Shown here piece after piece: positions 52,031 to 62,452 of a stretch of 64,000 nucleotides of DNA. The notes beneath the pieces are model-generated. The model saw only the letters and a list, made by a program, of their open reading frames with translations, did not search any database and was not told the DNA's origin. The position numbers and the translations under genes are program-made. This stretch comes from CAWDDA01 sp963813345. GTDB taxonomy: Bacteria; Acidobacteriota; Blastocatellia; RBC074. Every line of letters starts with the position of its first letter. Position 1 is the stretch's first letter. Location of the stretch: positions 1-64,000 of the forward strand of contig CAWEYR010000021.1 of the NCBI GenBank assembly GCA_963813345.1, read 5' to 3'.

Positions 52031-52789
52031 CTATCGGATCACTTCGTCCGTTGAGATCTGACCATCGAGAATCGAGATCACGCGGTGCGCGTGCTTCGCG
52101 ATGTCGTGCTCGTGCGTCACGACGATGATCGTGTTTCCCCGCTCGTAGAGCGTTTCGAGAAGCTGCATGATCTCTTCCGAAGTCTTTGAGTCGAGGTTCC
52201 CTGTCGGCTCATCGGCAAGGATGATCGAGGGATTGTTGACGAGTGCACGCGCGATTGCTACGCGTTGGCGTTGACCACCAGAAAGCTCGTTCGGCCGGTG
52301 ATTCATTCTCGAGCTCAAGTCGACCGATGCGAGTGCCTTCTTTGCCATCTCGATGCGCTTTGCCGACGGCGTTCCGTTGTAGATCAGCGGCAGCTCGACA
52401 TTGTGCAGCGCTGTCGCTCGCGGCAAAAGATTGAACGTCTGAAACACAAAGCCGATCTCTTTGTTTCGGATGTGCGCCAGCTCGTCGTCGTCCATCGCAG
52501 AGACGAGCTTGCCGTTGAGCCAGTACTCACCCTTACTAGGAGTATCGAGACAGCCGATCATGTTCATCAGCGTCGATTTTCCCGAACCCGAGGGCCCGAT
52601 GATGGCGACATACTCGCCTCGATTGATCTGGAACGTCACTCCTCGCAGGGCATGAATCTCTTCGTCGCCCATGACGTAGGTCTTCCAGAGATCGTCTGTA
52701 CGGATGAGCACGTCGCTTGACGGCGTGCGTTCGGTCACACGTGACTCAAGTGGCTGCGTCTCATTTGCGGTTGCAGTGTCCATCAGCAT
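52031..52789 (-). CDS. ABC transporter ATP-binding protein, MacB/LolD type
   Basis: The 252-residue ATPase has GPSGSGKST (Walker A), [20 protein letters not shown] (Q-loop), [16 protein letters not shown] (signature), [13 protein letters not shown] (Walker B) and THEHD (switch His). The insert pattern fits the MacB/LolD/FtsE group, which powers mechanotransmission-type exporters. ATG 52789 has GAGAGG upstream. The MacA-like adaptor gene precedes it by 28 bases. No permease gene follows: after the stop comes a repeat and a convergent gene, so the membrane subunit must be encoded elsewhere. Confidence 0.93.
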   Translation of the reverse strand: MLMDTATANETQPLESRVTERTPSSDVLIRTDDLWKTYVMGDEEIHALRGVTFQINRGEYVAIIGPSGSGKSTLMNMIGCLDTPSKGEYWLNGKLVSAMDDDELAHIRNKEIGFVFQTFNLLPRATALHNVELPLIYNGTPSAKRIEMAKKALASVDLSSRMNHRPNELSGGQRQRVAIARALVNNPSIILADEPTGNLDSKTSEEIMQLLETLYERGNTIIVVTHEHDIAKHAHRVISILDGQISTDEVIR

Positions 52790-52817
52790 TGACTAAAAAC
52801 CTCTCGTTGCCGGAACT

Positions 52818-54314
52818 CTATCGTCCGCCTGATGTGGGTGATGCGCCCGGGCGCTTCGACTTGTCTTCGCGCTTGATCGCCATGTCATCCTTGAGATTGC
52901 GCAGTTGGCGATACGGCCCCGTGATGATCTCAGTTCCCTCATTGAGGCCACTCATTATCTCGATGTCATTCTCACCGGTGATTCCGGTTGTCACGGGTTT
53001 GAAGACTGCCTTGTTGTTCTCGACGACGTAAACGCCACGAATCGCCTTGCGATCGCGCGCCTTGTCAGGACTCGCCTGTGGAGACGGCGAAGCGTCAGGT
53101 TTTGTTCCGGAGCCGCCCTTTCCGTCTGGCCCGCTTTCGCGCTCGACGAGGGCCTGGAGAGGTATCGCAAGCACGTTCTCGCGTCGGTCAGTATTGATCG
53201 TCGCTGTTGCTGACATGCCCGGTCGCAGACGATTACGGACCTCTTCGCTGACATTTGTCAGCCGGATTACAACCTTGAAGTCTTTGGCTTCCTGTGAACC
53301 GGCAACTGTAGTCTGCGCAATGGTTTGACCCGAACGAGTCACAGCAGAAGCGGCGATCTCTGTTACTTCGCCTTCCATTTCGCGTTCGCCGAGAGCGTCG
53401 ACCTTGATCTTAGCCTTCTGACCGTTCTTTACATTGGCGACGTCGGTCTCATCGACGCGGACTTCGACGTTGATCACCGACATATCAGCGATGATCATGA
53501 GCGGTGTCGACGAGAAATTCGCGAGAGCAAACGTACCTACTTGAATTATCGGACCGACGACGACGCCGTTAATCGACGCATACTGCGTAGTCTTTGAAAG
53601 CAGATCCTGCTGGCTCTTGAGGCCTGCCTGAACCTGTCCGACTCGCGCCTGAGCCGCTCCCAGCGATGCGCGCGCCTGCTGAACGCGAATCTGAGCGTCG
53701 CGAACCTGTACCTTGGCCTGCTCGACTCGCGCCTGCGCCGCATTCATCGAAGCGGTTGCAGAATCGAATCTCATCTTGGCGGTGTCGTAAATCGATTTCG
53801 AAACGACGCCAGTCTCGACCAGGTCAGTGCTTCGCTTGAGCTCGATCTCGGCATTCGTCCTTTCGACCCGGGCACGTTCATGATCGGCCTGAGACGAGTT
53901 CAGAGCCGCGTTAGCATTGTTGATCGCGTTTTCAGCCACGGTGATCGCAACCGTCGAATTCTGCATCTCGGCCTGGGAAGCTCGAAGACTGGCCTCCTGA
54001 ACTGCTGTGGCCTGTGTCTGCTGAGTCGGATCGACGCGCACCAGCGGCGATCTCGTCTTCACCTGGTCGCCTTCCTTTACGAAGACGTCAGTCACTCGCC
54101 CCGCGACTTCAGCCGTCAGATTGATAAACTGAATCGGCCGAACCTCGCCGTTTGCCGTCACCTTTGATTCGAGTAGGGGTCGCTTTTCGACCTTGGCAGT
54201 CTGAACCTCTGGAAGGTCACCGCGGCGCGCGAACAGGCTCGCACCGATGATCCCTCCCAGGACAACAATCGCCCCTACAATAATGATAATCTTGCGCTTC
54301 TTTGAAATCGCCAT
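52818..54314 (-). CDS. MacA-like periplasmic adaptor (HlyD/RND-MFP family)
   Basis: The 498-residue protein has one N-terminal membrane helix ([20 protein letters not shown]), a lipoyl-like half ([20 protein letters not shown]), a very long helical hairpin with Ala/Gln-rich heptads (about residues 110-245), the second lipoyl half ([17 protein letters not shown]), a beta-barrel domain ([20 protein letters not shown]), and a membrane-proximal domain ([20 protein letters not shown]). A Pro/Ser/Gly-rich insert lies near 400-430. It should link an inner-membrane ABC transporter to an outer-membrane channel. The partner ATPase follows; permease absent. Frame intact. Confidence 0.92.
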   Translation of the reverse strand: MAISKKRKIIIIVGAIVVLGGIIGASLFARRGDLPEVQTAKVEKRPLLESKVTANGEVRPIQFINLTAEVAGRVTDVFVKEGDQVKTRSPLVRVDPTQQTQATAVQEASLRASQAEMQNSTVAITVAENAINNANAALNSSQADHERARVERTNAEIELKRSTDLVETGVVSKSIYDTAKMRFDSATASMNAAQARVEQAKVQVRDAQIRVQQARASLGAAQARVGQVQAGLKSQQDLLSKTTQYASINGVVVGPIIQVGTFALANFSSTPLMIIADMSVINVEVRVDETDVANVKNGQKAKIKVDALGEREMEGEVTEIAASAVTRSGQTIAQTTVAGSQEAKDFKVVIRLTNVSEEVRNRLRPGMSATATINTDRRENVLAIPLQALVERESGPDGKGGSGTKPDASPSPQASPDKARDRKAIRGVYVVENNKAVFKPVTTGITGENDIEIMSGLNEGTEIITGPYRQLRNLKDDMAIKREDKSKRPGASPTSGGR

Positions 54315-54425
54315 TTATTGAATCCCCTCTACCTCTTAAAACCCACACTCTATACGCTTGCACCCACAGCGGTGTTTCAAAAGAAGTGTGAAACCATAAA
54401 CTATAATGTAAAACGGACATCAAAT

Positions 54426-57148
54426 TCAATCTGGTGCAGAAATACGCCGTTCCGACCGCACTTTATCCAGTGTCTGAGCGTCGATTAGCGACGTCACATG
54501 CGATCTATCGAGCGCTCCGGCCTGCAAAATGAGCTTGGCCACAAGAGCTGACCACCCCGTCTGATGGCTCGCGCCGAGCCCCGATCCGTTATCTCCATGA
54601 AAATATTCGTAAAACAGAATCAGATCTTTCCAGTGAGGATCATTCTGGAATGTCGCGATGGTGCCATTCACTGGTCGACCGGCGATTCCGCTACGAAGAA
54701 AAATGCGGCTTAGCCGTCTTCCCAGCTCGACACTAACATCCCACAGGTTGAGCATCGTCCCTGAACCTGTCGGGTACTCCACGTTGAAACTGTCACCCAG
54801 GAAGTGATGATACTTTTGCAGCGATTCGATGATCAGAAAGTTGACCGGCAACCAGATCGGTCCGCGCCAGTTCGAGTTTCCACCAAAGAGTCCGCTCTGT
54901 GACTCACCTGGCTCGTAGTCCACACGGTGTTCAACGCCATCGATGTTAAGTCGATATGGATTCTCGCGATGAAAACGCGATACCGAGCGGACTCCATACG
55001 GCGAAAGGAACTCGCTTTCGTCGAGCATGTACTTTCAGAATCCGTCGCAGTCTGTCCCGGTTAACCAGCGCCATCAGCCGTTTCACATTGGTTGCCGTCG
55101 TAGACGTTTCGATGTGTTCGCCAAGTTCCGGCAAATGATCAAGAAACCACTGCATCCGCCGCTTGAATCCCGGATGCCTGTCGAGGACTTCCGAATCGAG
55201 GCTTTCTACGGCAAACAGCGGTATCAGCCCGACGAGCGAACGTACGCGCATGGGATAATTGGTTCCATCCGGGAAGTGCAAAACGTCGTAGTAGAAGCCG
55301 TCGCGCCTGTCCCAGAGTTCAATCCCCCGGCCCCCAATGTTGTTCATCGCACGTGAGATGTAGACAAAGTGCTCAAAGAACTTTGAGGCTACGTCTTCAT
55401 ATGCCGAATCGGTCTTCGCAAGCTCCAGCGCGATGATCATCATGTTCAGGCAGAACATGCCCATCCAGCTGGTCGCATCCGATTGCTCGAGATGGCCGCC
55501 CAGCGGCAGCTTGGCGCTGCGATCGAAGACTCCAATGTTGTCGAGTCCAAGGAATCCTCCCTCAAAAACATTGTTTCCTTCGCGGTCCTTTCGATTCACC
55601 CACCAGGTGAAATTGAGAAGCATCTTGTGGAATACCTTCTCGAGAAACTTCCGGTCAGTAACCCCGTGATGCTTTTGCTCGATCTTGTAAACCCTCCACG
55701 CGGCCCAGGCATGCACCGGCGGATTGACATCCGAAAAGTTCCATTCGTAAGCCGGAAGCTGACCATTCGGGTGCATATACCATTCGCGGAGCAACAGAAT
55801 GAGCTGCTCCTTTGCAAAATCCGGATCTACCAACGCCAGCGGAATGGTGTGAAAGGCCAGGTCCCAGGCCGCAAACCAGGGGTACTCCCACTTGTCCGGC
55901 ATCGAAAGCACATCTTCGTTATAAAGGTGGCGCCACTCGTGGTTGCGGCCTCGCCTTCTCGACCGTGGCGGCTCGGGTCCTGCCGGATCGCCGCGCAGCC
56001 AGCGCTTGAGATCGTAATGGTAAAACTGCTTCGACCAGAGAAGTCCCGCAAATGCCTGCCGTTGCACCCGTCTCAGATCCTCACTCGACGACTGCGGCGC
56101 CAGTTGACCGTAAAACTCATCCGCTTCCTTGATTCGAGTCGCAAAGATGTCGTCGAATTCATCGCTGAACATTGACCGAGCGGGTTCGCTGCCTGTCAGC
56201 CGGAGCTTGACCGTCACCGTCTGGCCCGGCTCTACCGAAAGATGATAGCGAGCTGCAGCTTTCGTTCCCCTGAGCTGCGGATTGACCGCCGCGCTGTTCC
56301 CATTGACGACATAGTCGTTGATTCCATCCTTGACGAAGCGCGAGCCATTCTCCGCTCCAAAGAGTCGTTCGTAGTTCGTTTCGTTCTCAGTGAAGAGCAA
56401 CTCCGGCGATCCATCGCAAACCAGCCACTTGAGAGGCTCGTGAAAGTGCCGCGCTCTGATAGCTCACGCCAATTGGTGACTCGACTGCGGTAAGACGGGG
56501 CCGTCGCTCATCAATTCCCCACGACCACGTGTTTCGAAACCAGATCGTCGGCAACAGGTCGAGCTCGGCACGTTCCGGCCCGCGGTTGGCGACGGTCAGA
56601 CGCACAAGGATGTCTTCGACCGCAGCTTTGGCATATTCGACAAACACATCGAAATATCGGCTTTCGTCGAAGATCCCGGTGTCGAGCAATTCGAACTCTG
56701 CGTCGCCGCGCCCTCGGTGACGGCTTTCCTCGACAAGTTGCTGGTAGGGGTAGGCAGCCTGCGGATACTTGTACAGGGCCTTCATGTAGGAATGTGTAGG
56801 CGTCGAATCGAGGTAGAAATAGTACTCTTTGACATCCTCTCCGTGATTACCCTCGAAGCCCGTAAGACCAAACATCCGCTCCTTGAGAATCGGATCGCGG
56901 CCGTTCCAGAGAGCAATCGCAAAACAGAGAATCTGATGCCGGTCGCAGATTCCGGCTATACCGTCTTCACCCCAGCGATAGACTCTCGATCGCGCATGAT
57001 CGTGAGGAAAAGAGGTCCAGGCCATTCCATCCTCGGAATAGTCCTCGCGCACAGTTCCCCACGACCTTTCGCTCAAGAATGGGCCCCACCGCTTCCAGTG
57101 CGCAGTCCGCCTCTGAGACTCTCCCAGCCGCTTCTCCTCTGCTTTCAT
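54426..57148 (-). CDS. GH63-like (MGH1-type) glucosidase, frameshifted
   Basis: About 905 residues after joining frames near 56395 and 55030. It opens at ATG 57148 with [20 protein letters not shown] and [20 protein letters not shown]. The (alpha/alpha)6 part has [60 protein letters not shown], and near the C-terminus [20 protein letters not shown]. These match bacterial GH63-related proteins often labelled glucosidase or MGH1-like. It probably hydrolyses alpha-glucosides such as glucosylglycerate or mannosylglycerate; the substrate is not certain. No signal peptide, so cytosolic. Confidence 0.83.
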
Positions 57149-57319
57149 AGCCAAACAGCTTAACTCATAGGTCAAGTTCGAAACGCACCTCGGCCCTCAA
57201 AGATAAAACGTTTGAAATGAAGTGAATATTAACCGAAGGAAGGCCAGCGAGGTTCAAGCCTGGTCAGCATTGCAAGGTTCTCCAGAATTCAAGTCCGGCT
57301 GACTCCTCTTCCCAGGCGA

Positions 57320-58260
57320 TCACTCGCTCTTCGACATCGCCTTCTCGAGGCTCTCGTATGCCATATCACGCGGCACGCTCACCAGAGCATGCACTCGTTG
57401 TCCGGTGCGCGTGACTTTGAGGTTGTTGATGATAACCATGACGGCCTGATCGTCTGATTTCTTGAAGCGGGCGTACAGAATTGCGGCATTTGCCACATTT
57501 ACGATGTTTGCAGCCATTTCAGGAGTTCTCGCAAAACCCACAGCACTCATCTCGGCGCGATCACCCAAAGTCAGGACGATGGTCAGCGATGATCAAATCG
57601 GCAAGTGGACCGAGCGCGTGGCTCTCGCTCACTGAATCAAGGATCGCCATCGCCGCACGATCGATGTCAGGGTGACCCGACGGATAGATGATTTTGCAAT
57701 CCGCAAGCGAGCCATCCGGCTTGATCCTTCCGGAAACGCCTACCCTGAGCTTACCCTCAGGAAACACCAGCTTGCCCTCTTTGTGGGCGTTGTAAAGGCG
57801 CTCTACCTGATCCTTTATCGGAGAAGTATTGATCTTTCCAAAACCGCCCGGATATTTCTCTTCGTTTGGCGGCGGAGGCACTACAGGCTCCGCTGACTCT
57901 TTTGCGAGCGTCTCCTCCTCGGTCTTTCGAGCTTCTTCCTGCTCGCGTTCACGCCTGCGACTCTCTGCAATTTGTCGCCGGCGCGCTTCTTCCTTCTTCA
58001 GTTCTTCAAGACTGAGCACCTTATCTGGTGGACGAAAGCCAGTGTATCCGCCGGGATACGCAAGTTTTTTCGAGAAATCGATCAGGATTGCTTTGTTATA
58101 GGTTGTCTCGACAAACTCGATCTTGCTTAATCCGATCAGAGTCGCAATCAGCGGATAGTACCAGAACAGTACTGCGCCAATCGCATGAGCATATGAGGGA
58201 TACAGTGACCGTCGTGGTCAGTGCGGCCCGGCGTGATGGATGTTTGAGCAGCATCTCCAT
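57320..58260 (-). CDS. TonB-family protein (membrane anchor plus TonB-C domain), frameshifted
   Basis: About 310 residues in three frames. ATG 58260 begins MEMLLKHPSRRAALTTTVTV; after a change near 58200 a membrane helix follows (HAIGAVLFWYYPLIATLIGL), then KLAYPGGYTGFRPPDKV, a charged coiled-coil (LKKEEARRRQIAESRRRERE), and a TonB-C-like fold (RVGVSGRIKPDGSLADCKII; IDRAAMAILDSVSES). A last change near 57570 leads into MAANIVNVANAAILYARFKK and the stop at 57320. The layout (anchor, charged spanner, C-terminal domain) is closer to a true energy transducer than the protein at 16858. No ExbB, ExbD or receptor gene is nearby. Confidence 0.7.
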
Positions 58261-58317
58261 TTTCAGCTGCCATGTTCGATGCCGAGCTAGTTCGCTCCGG
58301 CTGCCTCGACTCTACAT

Positions 58318-59971
58318 CTACCTTCCGGTGCCGATTTGCCGGAAGAGTGCCACCGCTTCACGGTCCTGCGGGTCAATCTCTATTGCCTGGTTGATGTGCG
58401 CGATCGCGCGCGCGCGATCGCCCTTCGCCAGGTAGATCTGCCCAAGTCCGACGTGCGCGGCAACCATCTTCGGACTCCACGAGATTGCCGAGAGATACGC
58501 GTGAATAGCAAGATCCGATTCTTTGCGCCGTTGAAGAATCTGACCCCTCAACAGATGCGCTTCTGCGAGCGCTCCGTTCGAACCAAGAAGCTGGTTCAGC
58601 TCTGTCAACGCTTCCGGATCGCGTCCCGCCGCTGAAAGCTGTTTCGCTTTGTCGAGACTGCGCTGTTGAATCATGAGCTGCGAGGACGGAAGACCTGCTG
58701 TCTTCTGCTGCTGGCGTTCCAGTTTGAAGAACTGTGCACGACTGAATTCAGTCTTCAAACGCGCAAGCTGCCCCATCTGCTCCGGCTGTACTTCCCACTT
58801 CGCATAGCGGTTGTCAAGAAGGCGGCGCGCCTCATCGTCAGCCCGCTTCGCTTCGTCTACCGGACCCGTGGCCCGCAGACATCTGGCCAGCAGATACTGG
58901 GACTTCGCCATCGTTCGCGTTTGCGCTGATGGCCACTCTCAAGTGCTCCGCAGCCTGGTCGAACTTTCCGAACCGGTAGAGCGCATAGCCGAGATTGAAG
59001 CGATACACAGGATCGTAGGGGCTGTTCGCGACAGCGTTTCTGACCGCCTTCATTGCGTCCTCAAGGTTGCCGGACGCCATCTGCATCGCAGCGACATTGT
59101 TCCACACTTCGAGCAGCGGCATTGGCTTCACCAGCTTGTCGAAGGCCTCCGCCGCTTCTTTGTATGCACCGATGTTGGCAAGCGTCACACCAAGATAGAA
59201 CCGACTCTCGAGAAAATGCTGATCATCCGGAGTCAATTCCTTAAACGACTTGATCGCCTCGGGATACTTCTTCTGGTTCAAATAGACCAGACCGAGCTCG
59301 TAGTAGGCCTGTGCGTAATGCCCGGGTGCTCCGGCCGACTCAAACTCGTGAATTGACCTCCGCAGAAAATTCTCGCGTAGCTTCGGATCACGGGTTTGAA
59401 TCCCCTTGACCAGACTCTCGTAGGCCCTTGGCGGTATGTTTACCGCGCGCTTTACCAGATGATCTCTTGAATAAGTGACCGATGGATTCCGCTCGTAGAG
59501 AATGCTCCACGCAAGCTTGCCCTGCATTTCCTGCAGCCGCTTGAGCGAGCCACTGTCCTGAAATACCTTGGTCGCCGCCAGTCTTCCCTCGCGCGCATCG
59601 ATCAACCTGGCCGAGATCGCAATCGTCGGGTTCCGAACATCGCCGCCAATATCATACGTCCCAATAACTGAAAGATTCGCCTGAGCCGAATCCACGATAC
59701 GAATGACGGCAGCCCTCGTCAGCAGATCGCTCGCGGTCAGACCAACCCTCTCATATGCGAGATTACGTTCCTCGGGTCCAATCGCAATCATCCCGGGTGT
59801 ATCCAGCAGGTTTCCGAGAGTGATGGCAAAGCTTTCGCCAATCCAGTTGTATTCCGGCTTCCCGGAGACGTTTTCAAAGGGCATCGTAAGAACGATGTCA
59901 GAGGCACGAGCTGTTACTGCCACTCCCCCCAGCAATATCAGGAAAAGTGAGATAAATCTTAATACCTTCAT
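58318..59971 (-). CDS. Secreted TPR protein, one frame change
   Basis: About 550 residues joined near 58880. A signal peptide (VLRFISLFLILLGGVAVTAR) precedes a domain of about 150 residues (FENVSGKPEYNWIGESFAIT; SVIGTYDIGGDVRNPTIAIS) typical of proteins that add up a CsgG/FlgO-like N-terminal domain with TPRs. At least six TPR-like units follow (AQAYYELGLVYLNQKKYPEA; PVYRFNLGYALYRFGKFDQA; AHVGLGQIYLAKGDRARAIA). It likely acts in the periplasm as an assembly or binding scaffold. It is followed by the FecR-domain gene on the same strand, but a repeat separates them. Confidence 0.82.
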
Positions 59972-60010
59972 AAGCTTGCAAGTTTAACACAAGGCGGGCG
60001 GGAGGAAGAA

Positions 60011-60148
60011 GGGGTCGGGGGTCAGGGATCAGGGATCGGGGCATGAGAGTTCAAGCTTTAGCTTGCTCTGGAGCGCGTACGATCTCAACAGCAAGCTGAA
60101 AGCTTGAACTCGCATGCCTCGATCCCCGACCCCTGATCCCTGACCCCT
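60011..60148. repeat. Composite palindromic repeat type A, copy 6
   Basis: Core arms at 60047-60065 and 60092-60111 (the latter with one extra A). Outer arms GGGGTCGGGGGTCAGGGATC (60011-60030) and their complement (60120-60148). It lies between the TPR and FecR genes, both on the minus strand. Confidence 0.9.
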
Positions 60149-60155
60149 CTCTCTT

Positions 60156-62099
60156 CTACGGACTTCTCCTTTGTGGTGGCGCGCTCTCCGCTGGCTTCTC
60201 GCTGCGTGAGGGCTTCGATTGCTCCTGAGGCTGTGAGGGGCGCGCTGGCGGCGGATCAGACTTCACAGCTGGCGGAGGAGGCGGAGAAGACGGTTGCGAT
60301 TGCCTCTGAGGTTGTGCCTGAGGTTGCGCCTGAGGTTGAGATTGATGCTGCTCGCGCTGCGGGCGAGGTGCTGGATTCTCCGAACGCTCGACCCGTCGCG
60401 GAGGAGGAGCCTCAGTGCGCACCGGAGGCGGCTCTGGCCGCGTCGGCGGTCGATACGTTTCGCTGCGTGAGGGCCTCGTAACGTTGCTGTTTGAATCAGA
60501 CGACGATTGAGGAGCTTCTCGTTGTATCACGCGTGGCTGCACCGAGCGAGGCGAGGCCGGTCGCTCTGCCGGCGTAAAGTCGGCGTTCCTTGAGGGCCGC
60601 TCCGGCCTTCCGGCAAACGTCGGACTTGCCGTATTGAGATCGCTCTGGGTGATCCGGGTGACGGGAGGCGCGTTCAGGTCTCTACCGCTGGATGTCCTCG
60701 CTGGCCTTACAAACCGCGGAGTATCTGCCTCAGTCGGCTTCACCGCGTCATTCGCAACGCGCTCAAACACCGGGGTAACACTGTCGGTGCTTCTTCGCGG
60801 AGGCACGGTCGCACCGTGAACGATAACGCGCGACCGGTCAAACTCGCGTGCTTCAACCCCGCTGAGTCCGCCCGGCGCGTTGTAATTGCGTAAGGCTTCC
60901 ATGTCCCTGGATGGCCGTCCTGCGACTGTCACCGGACCCGTCGGCGCCGTGATCTCGGCTCGCTCACCGGGAGCAAGCGGCACCCAGCCAACCCAGTCAA
61001 AACCATCGCGACGAGCCGCGCGATTTCCATCATTGAAGCCGTCTCGGTACCAGCGACCATAGTTTCCGCGACTTCCAAAGAAAACAACCAGCGACGGCGA
61101 CCAACTCCAGTGGGATCCACCAAACCACCCCCTTCGTTGTGGAACCCAGCACCAGCGATTTCCGAAATAGGACCAGCGCCCGTAATGATAGGGAATCCAT
61201 CCCCACGGTTCGTGACCGATCCACGCCCAACCGTAGCTTGGATACCACCGCCAGCAACCGTGACGATATGGTGCCCAGTCACTGCCAACGCCCGAAGGGG
61301 ACCAGACCCAGCCATAGTCCGGCGACTCGATCCAGGTTCCGTATCGATCGAGATCAGACACGCCCGGAAGATAGCCCGGTACATGTCTCGAGCTCTGTGA
61401 ACTCTGATACGTGAGAAGGTCCGCGTCGCGCCCATCGTTCCATAAATCCCAGTCATCCTTTTCAGGCGCTTTCAAGCTGCGATAGACCGACGTGTCGCTC
61501 CCCTCGACAACAAGGCGTCGGCCCTGCTTTAAGCGAACGGTTCCCATCTCACGGTTGAATACTTCAGCCTCTCCGTTGCGCACAGTGATTTCGGTAGTGC
61601 CATCTTCGGTAACCGTGATTCGATATGAGCCCTCTTTGAGCAGCGTCACGGCAACTACGGGTGTGGCGACTTCAAAAAAGATCGCACTCTGCGAACCTGC
61701 GGAGTCGGCGTCGACGATTTGAAGCCGGCGCGGATCGAGGTTTGTGATGCGGAACGTTGCCGTTCCGATTGAAAGCGAGAGACGAATGGACGTCGGGTCC
61801 AGTCCTGCAAGCTTCAGATTCGTTTCATGGTCAATCCGGACAACGTTGGACGCTGTCAGTTGAATCTCCGCGCGTCCATCACCGCCGGTGAAAATCTGAT
61901 CAAGTACATCGAGCGGTAGATTGGTTGTTCCTTCATACCACTTGTCTTTTTCATCGGTTGATCGTTGATAGTTCACTTCGCCTTCTACCAGACCAAGGCG
62001 AGCGATGCGAATCACGCGATCCTGGGCGAACGCAGCTACTGCCATCAGAATCACCAGAAACGTCAACGAGACAGCTTTGTTGGGGCTCCTCAGTCTCAT
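60156..62099 (-). CDS. Secreted FecR-domain protein with DUF6600-like Trp/Tyr repeats and Pro/Gln tail
   Basis: The 647-residue product has a signal peptide (LTFLVILMAVAAFAQ), a FecR-like beta domain (about 60-205: LDQIFTGGDGRAEIQLTASN; YRITVTEDGTTEITVRNGEA), then a block of W/Y/P-rich units (PDYGWVWSPSGVGSDWAPYR; GHEPWGWIPYHYGRWSYFGN; about 250-340) as in DUF6600 proteins. The last 170 residues are Pro/Gln/Arg/Ser rich with QAQPQAQPQ repeats. There is no membrane anchor or sigma-factor partner nearby, so classical FecR anti-sigma function is unlikely; a surface or cell-wall binding role is inferred. Frame intact; divergent from the Gfo/Idh/MocA gene. Confidence 0.85.
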   Translation of the reverse strand: MRLRSPNKAVSLTFLVILMAVAAFAQDRVIRIARLGLVEGEVNYQRSTDEKDKWYEGTTNLPLDVLDQIFTGGDGRAEIQLTASNVVRIDHETNLKLAGLDPTSIRLSLSIGTATFRITNLDPRRLQIVDADSAGSQSAIFFEVATPVVAVTLLKEGSYRITVTEDGTTEITVRNGEAEVFNREMGTVRLKQGRRLVVEGSDTSVYRSLKAPEKDDWDLWNDGRDADLLTYQSSQSSRHVPGYLPGVSDLDRYGTWIESPDYGWVWSPSGVGSDWAPYRHGCWRWYPSYGWAWIGHEPWGWIPYHYGRWSYFGNRWCWVPQRRGWFGGSHWSWSPSLVVFFGSRGNYGRWYRDGFNDGNRAARRDGFDWVGWVPLAPGERAEITAPTGPVTVAGRPSRDMEALRNYNAPGGLSGVEAREFDRSRVIVHGATVPPRRSTDSVTPVFERVANDAVKPTEADTPRFVRPARTSSGRDLNAPPVTRITQSDLNTASPTFAGRPERPSRNADFTPAERPASPRSVQPRVIQREAPQSSSDSNSNVTRPSRSETYRPPTRPEPPPVRTEAPPPRRVERSENPAPRPQREQHQSQPQAQPQAQPQRQSQPSSPPPPPAVKSDPPPARPSQPQEQSKPSRSEKPAESAPPQRRSP

Positions 62100-62302
62100 A
62101 CAATGTACCTCCGCGCAGATAATCGATCAGTCTTGCTTAGCAAGATCGGATCCGCGCGCCGGGCCACTGCAAGTCGTTCAAAATCATCAATCGGCCCATT
62201 AAGCGTTAGAAAGCTCTTACACCAAAACGAATAGGAGCGATCAACCAATGGCTCAAAGCGTATACCTTGATCAGATTCGGGCTCTCGGTCTAGACTCAGC
62301 TC

Positions 62303-62431
62303 ACAGTGGTCAGTGGAAGTCAGGATCAGGGTATGGAGTTCAAGCTTCAGCTTGTTCTTGGATTCGATGTCAAGCAGCAAGCTGAAGCTTGAACTCCATA
62401 CCCCGATCCCTGACCACTGACCACTGACCCC
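62303..62431. repeat. Composite palindromic repeat type A, copy 7
   Basis: Core arms GAGTTCAAGCTTCAGCTTG (62336-62354) and CAAGCTGAAGCTTGAACTC (62378-62396). Outer arms CAGTGGTCAGTGG (62303-62315) and CCACTGACCACTG (62415-62427). It fills most of the 353-base gap between divergent genes; the rest (62100-62302) shows no supported gene and should contain the FecR-gene promoter. Confidence 0.9.
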
Positions 62432-62452
62432 TCTCCGAAAGGAATACCACCT

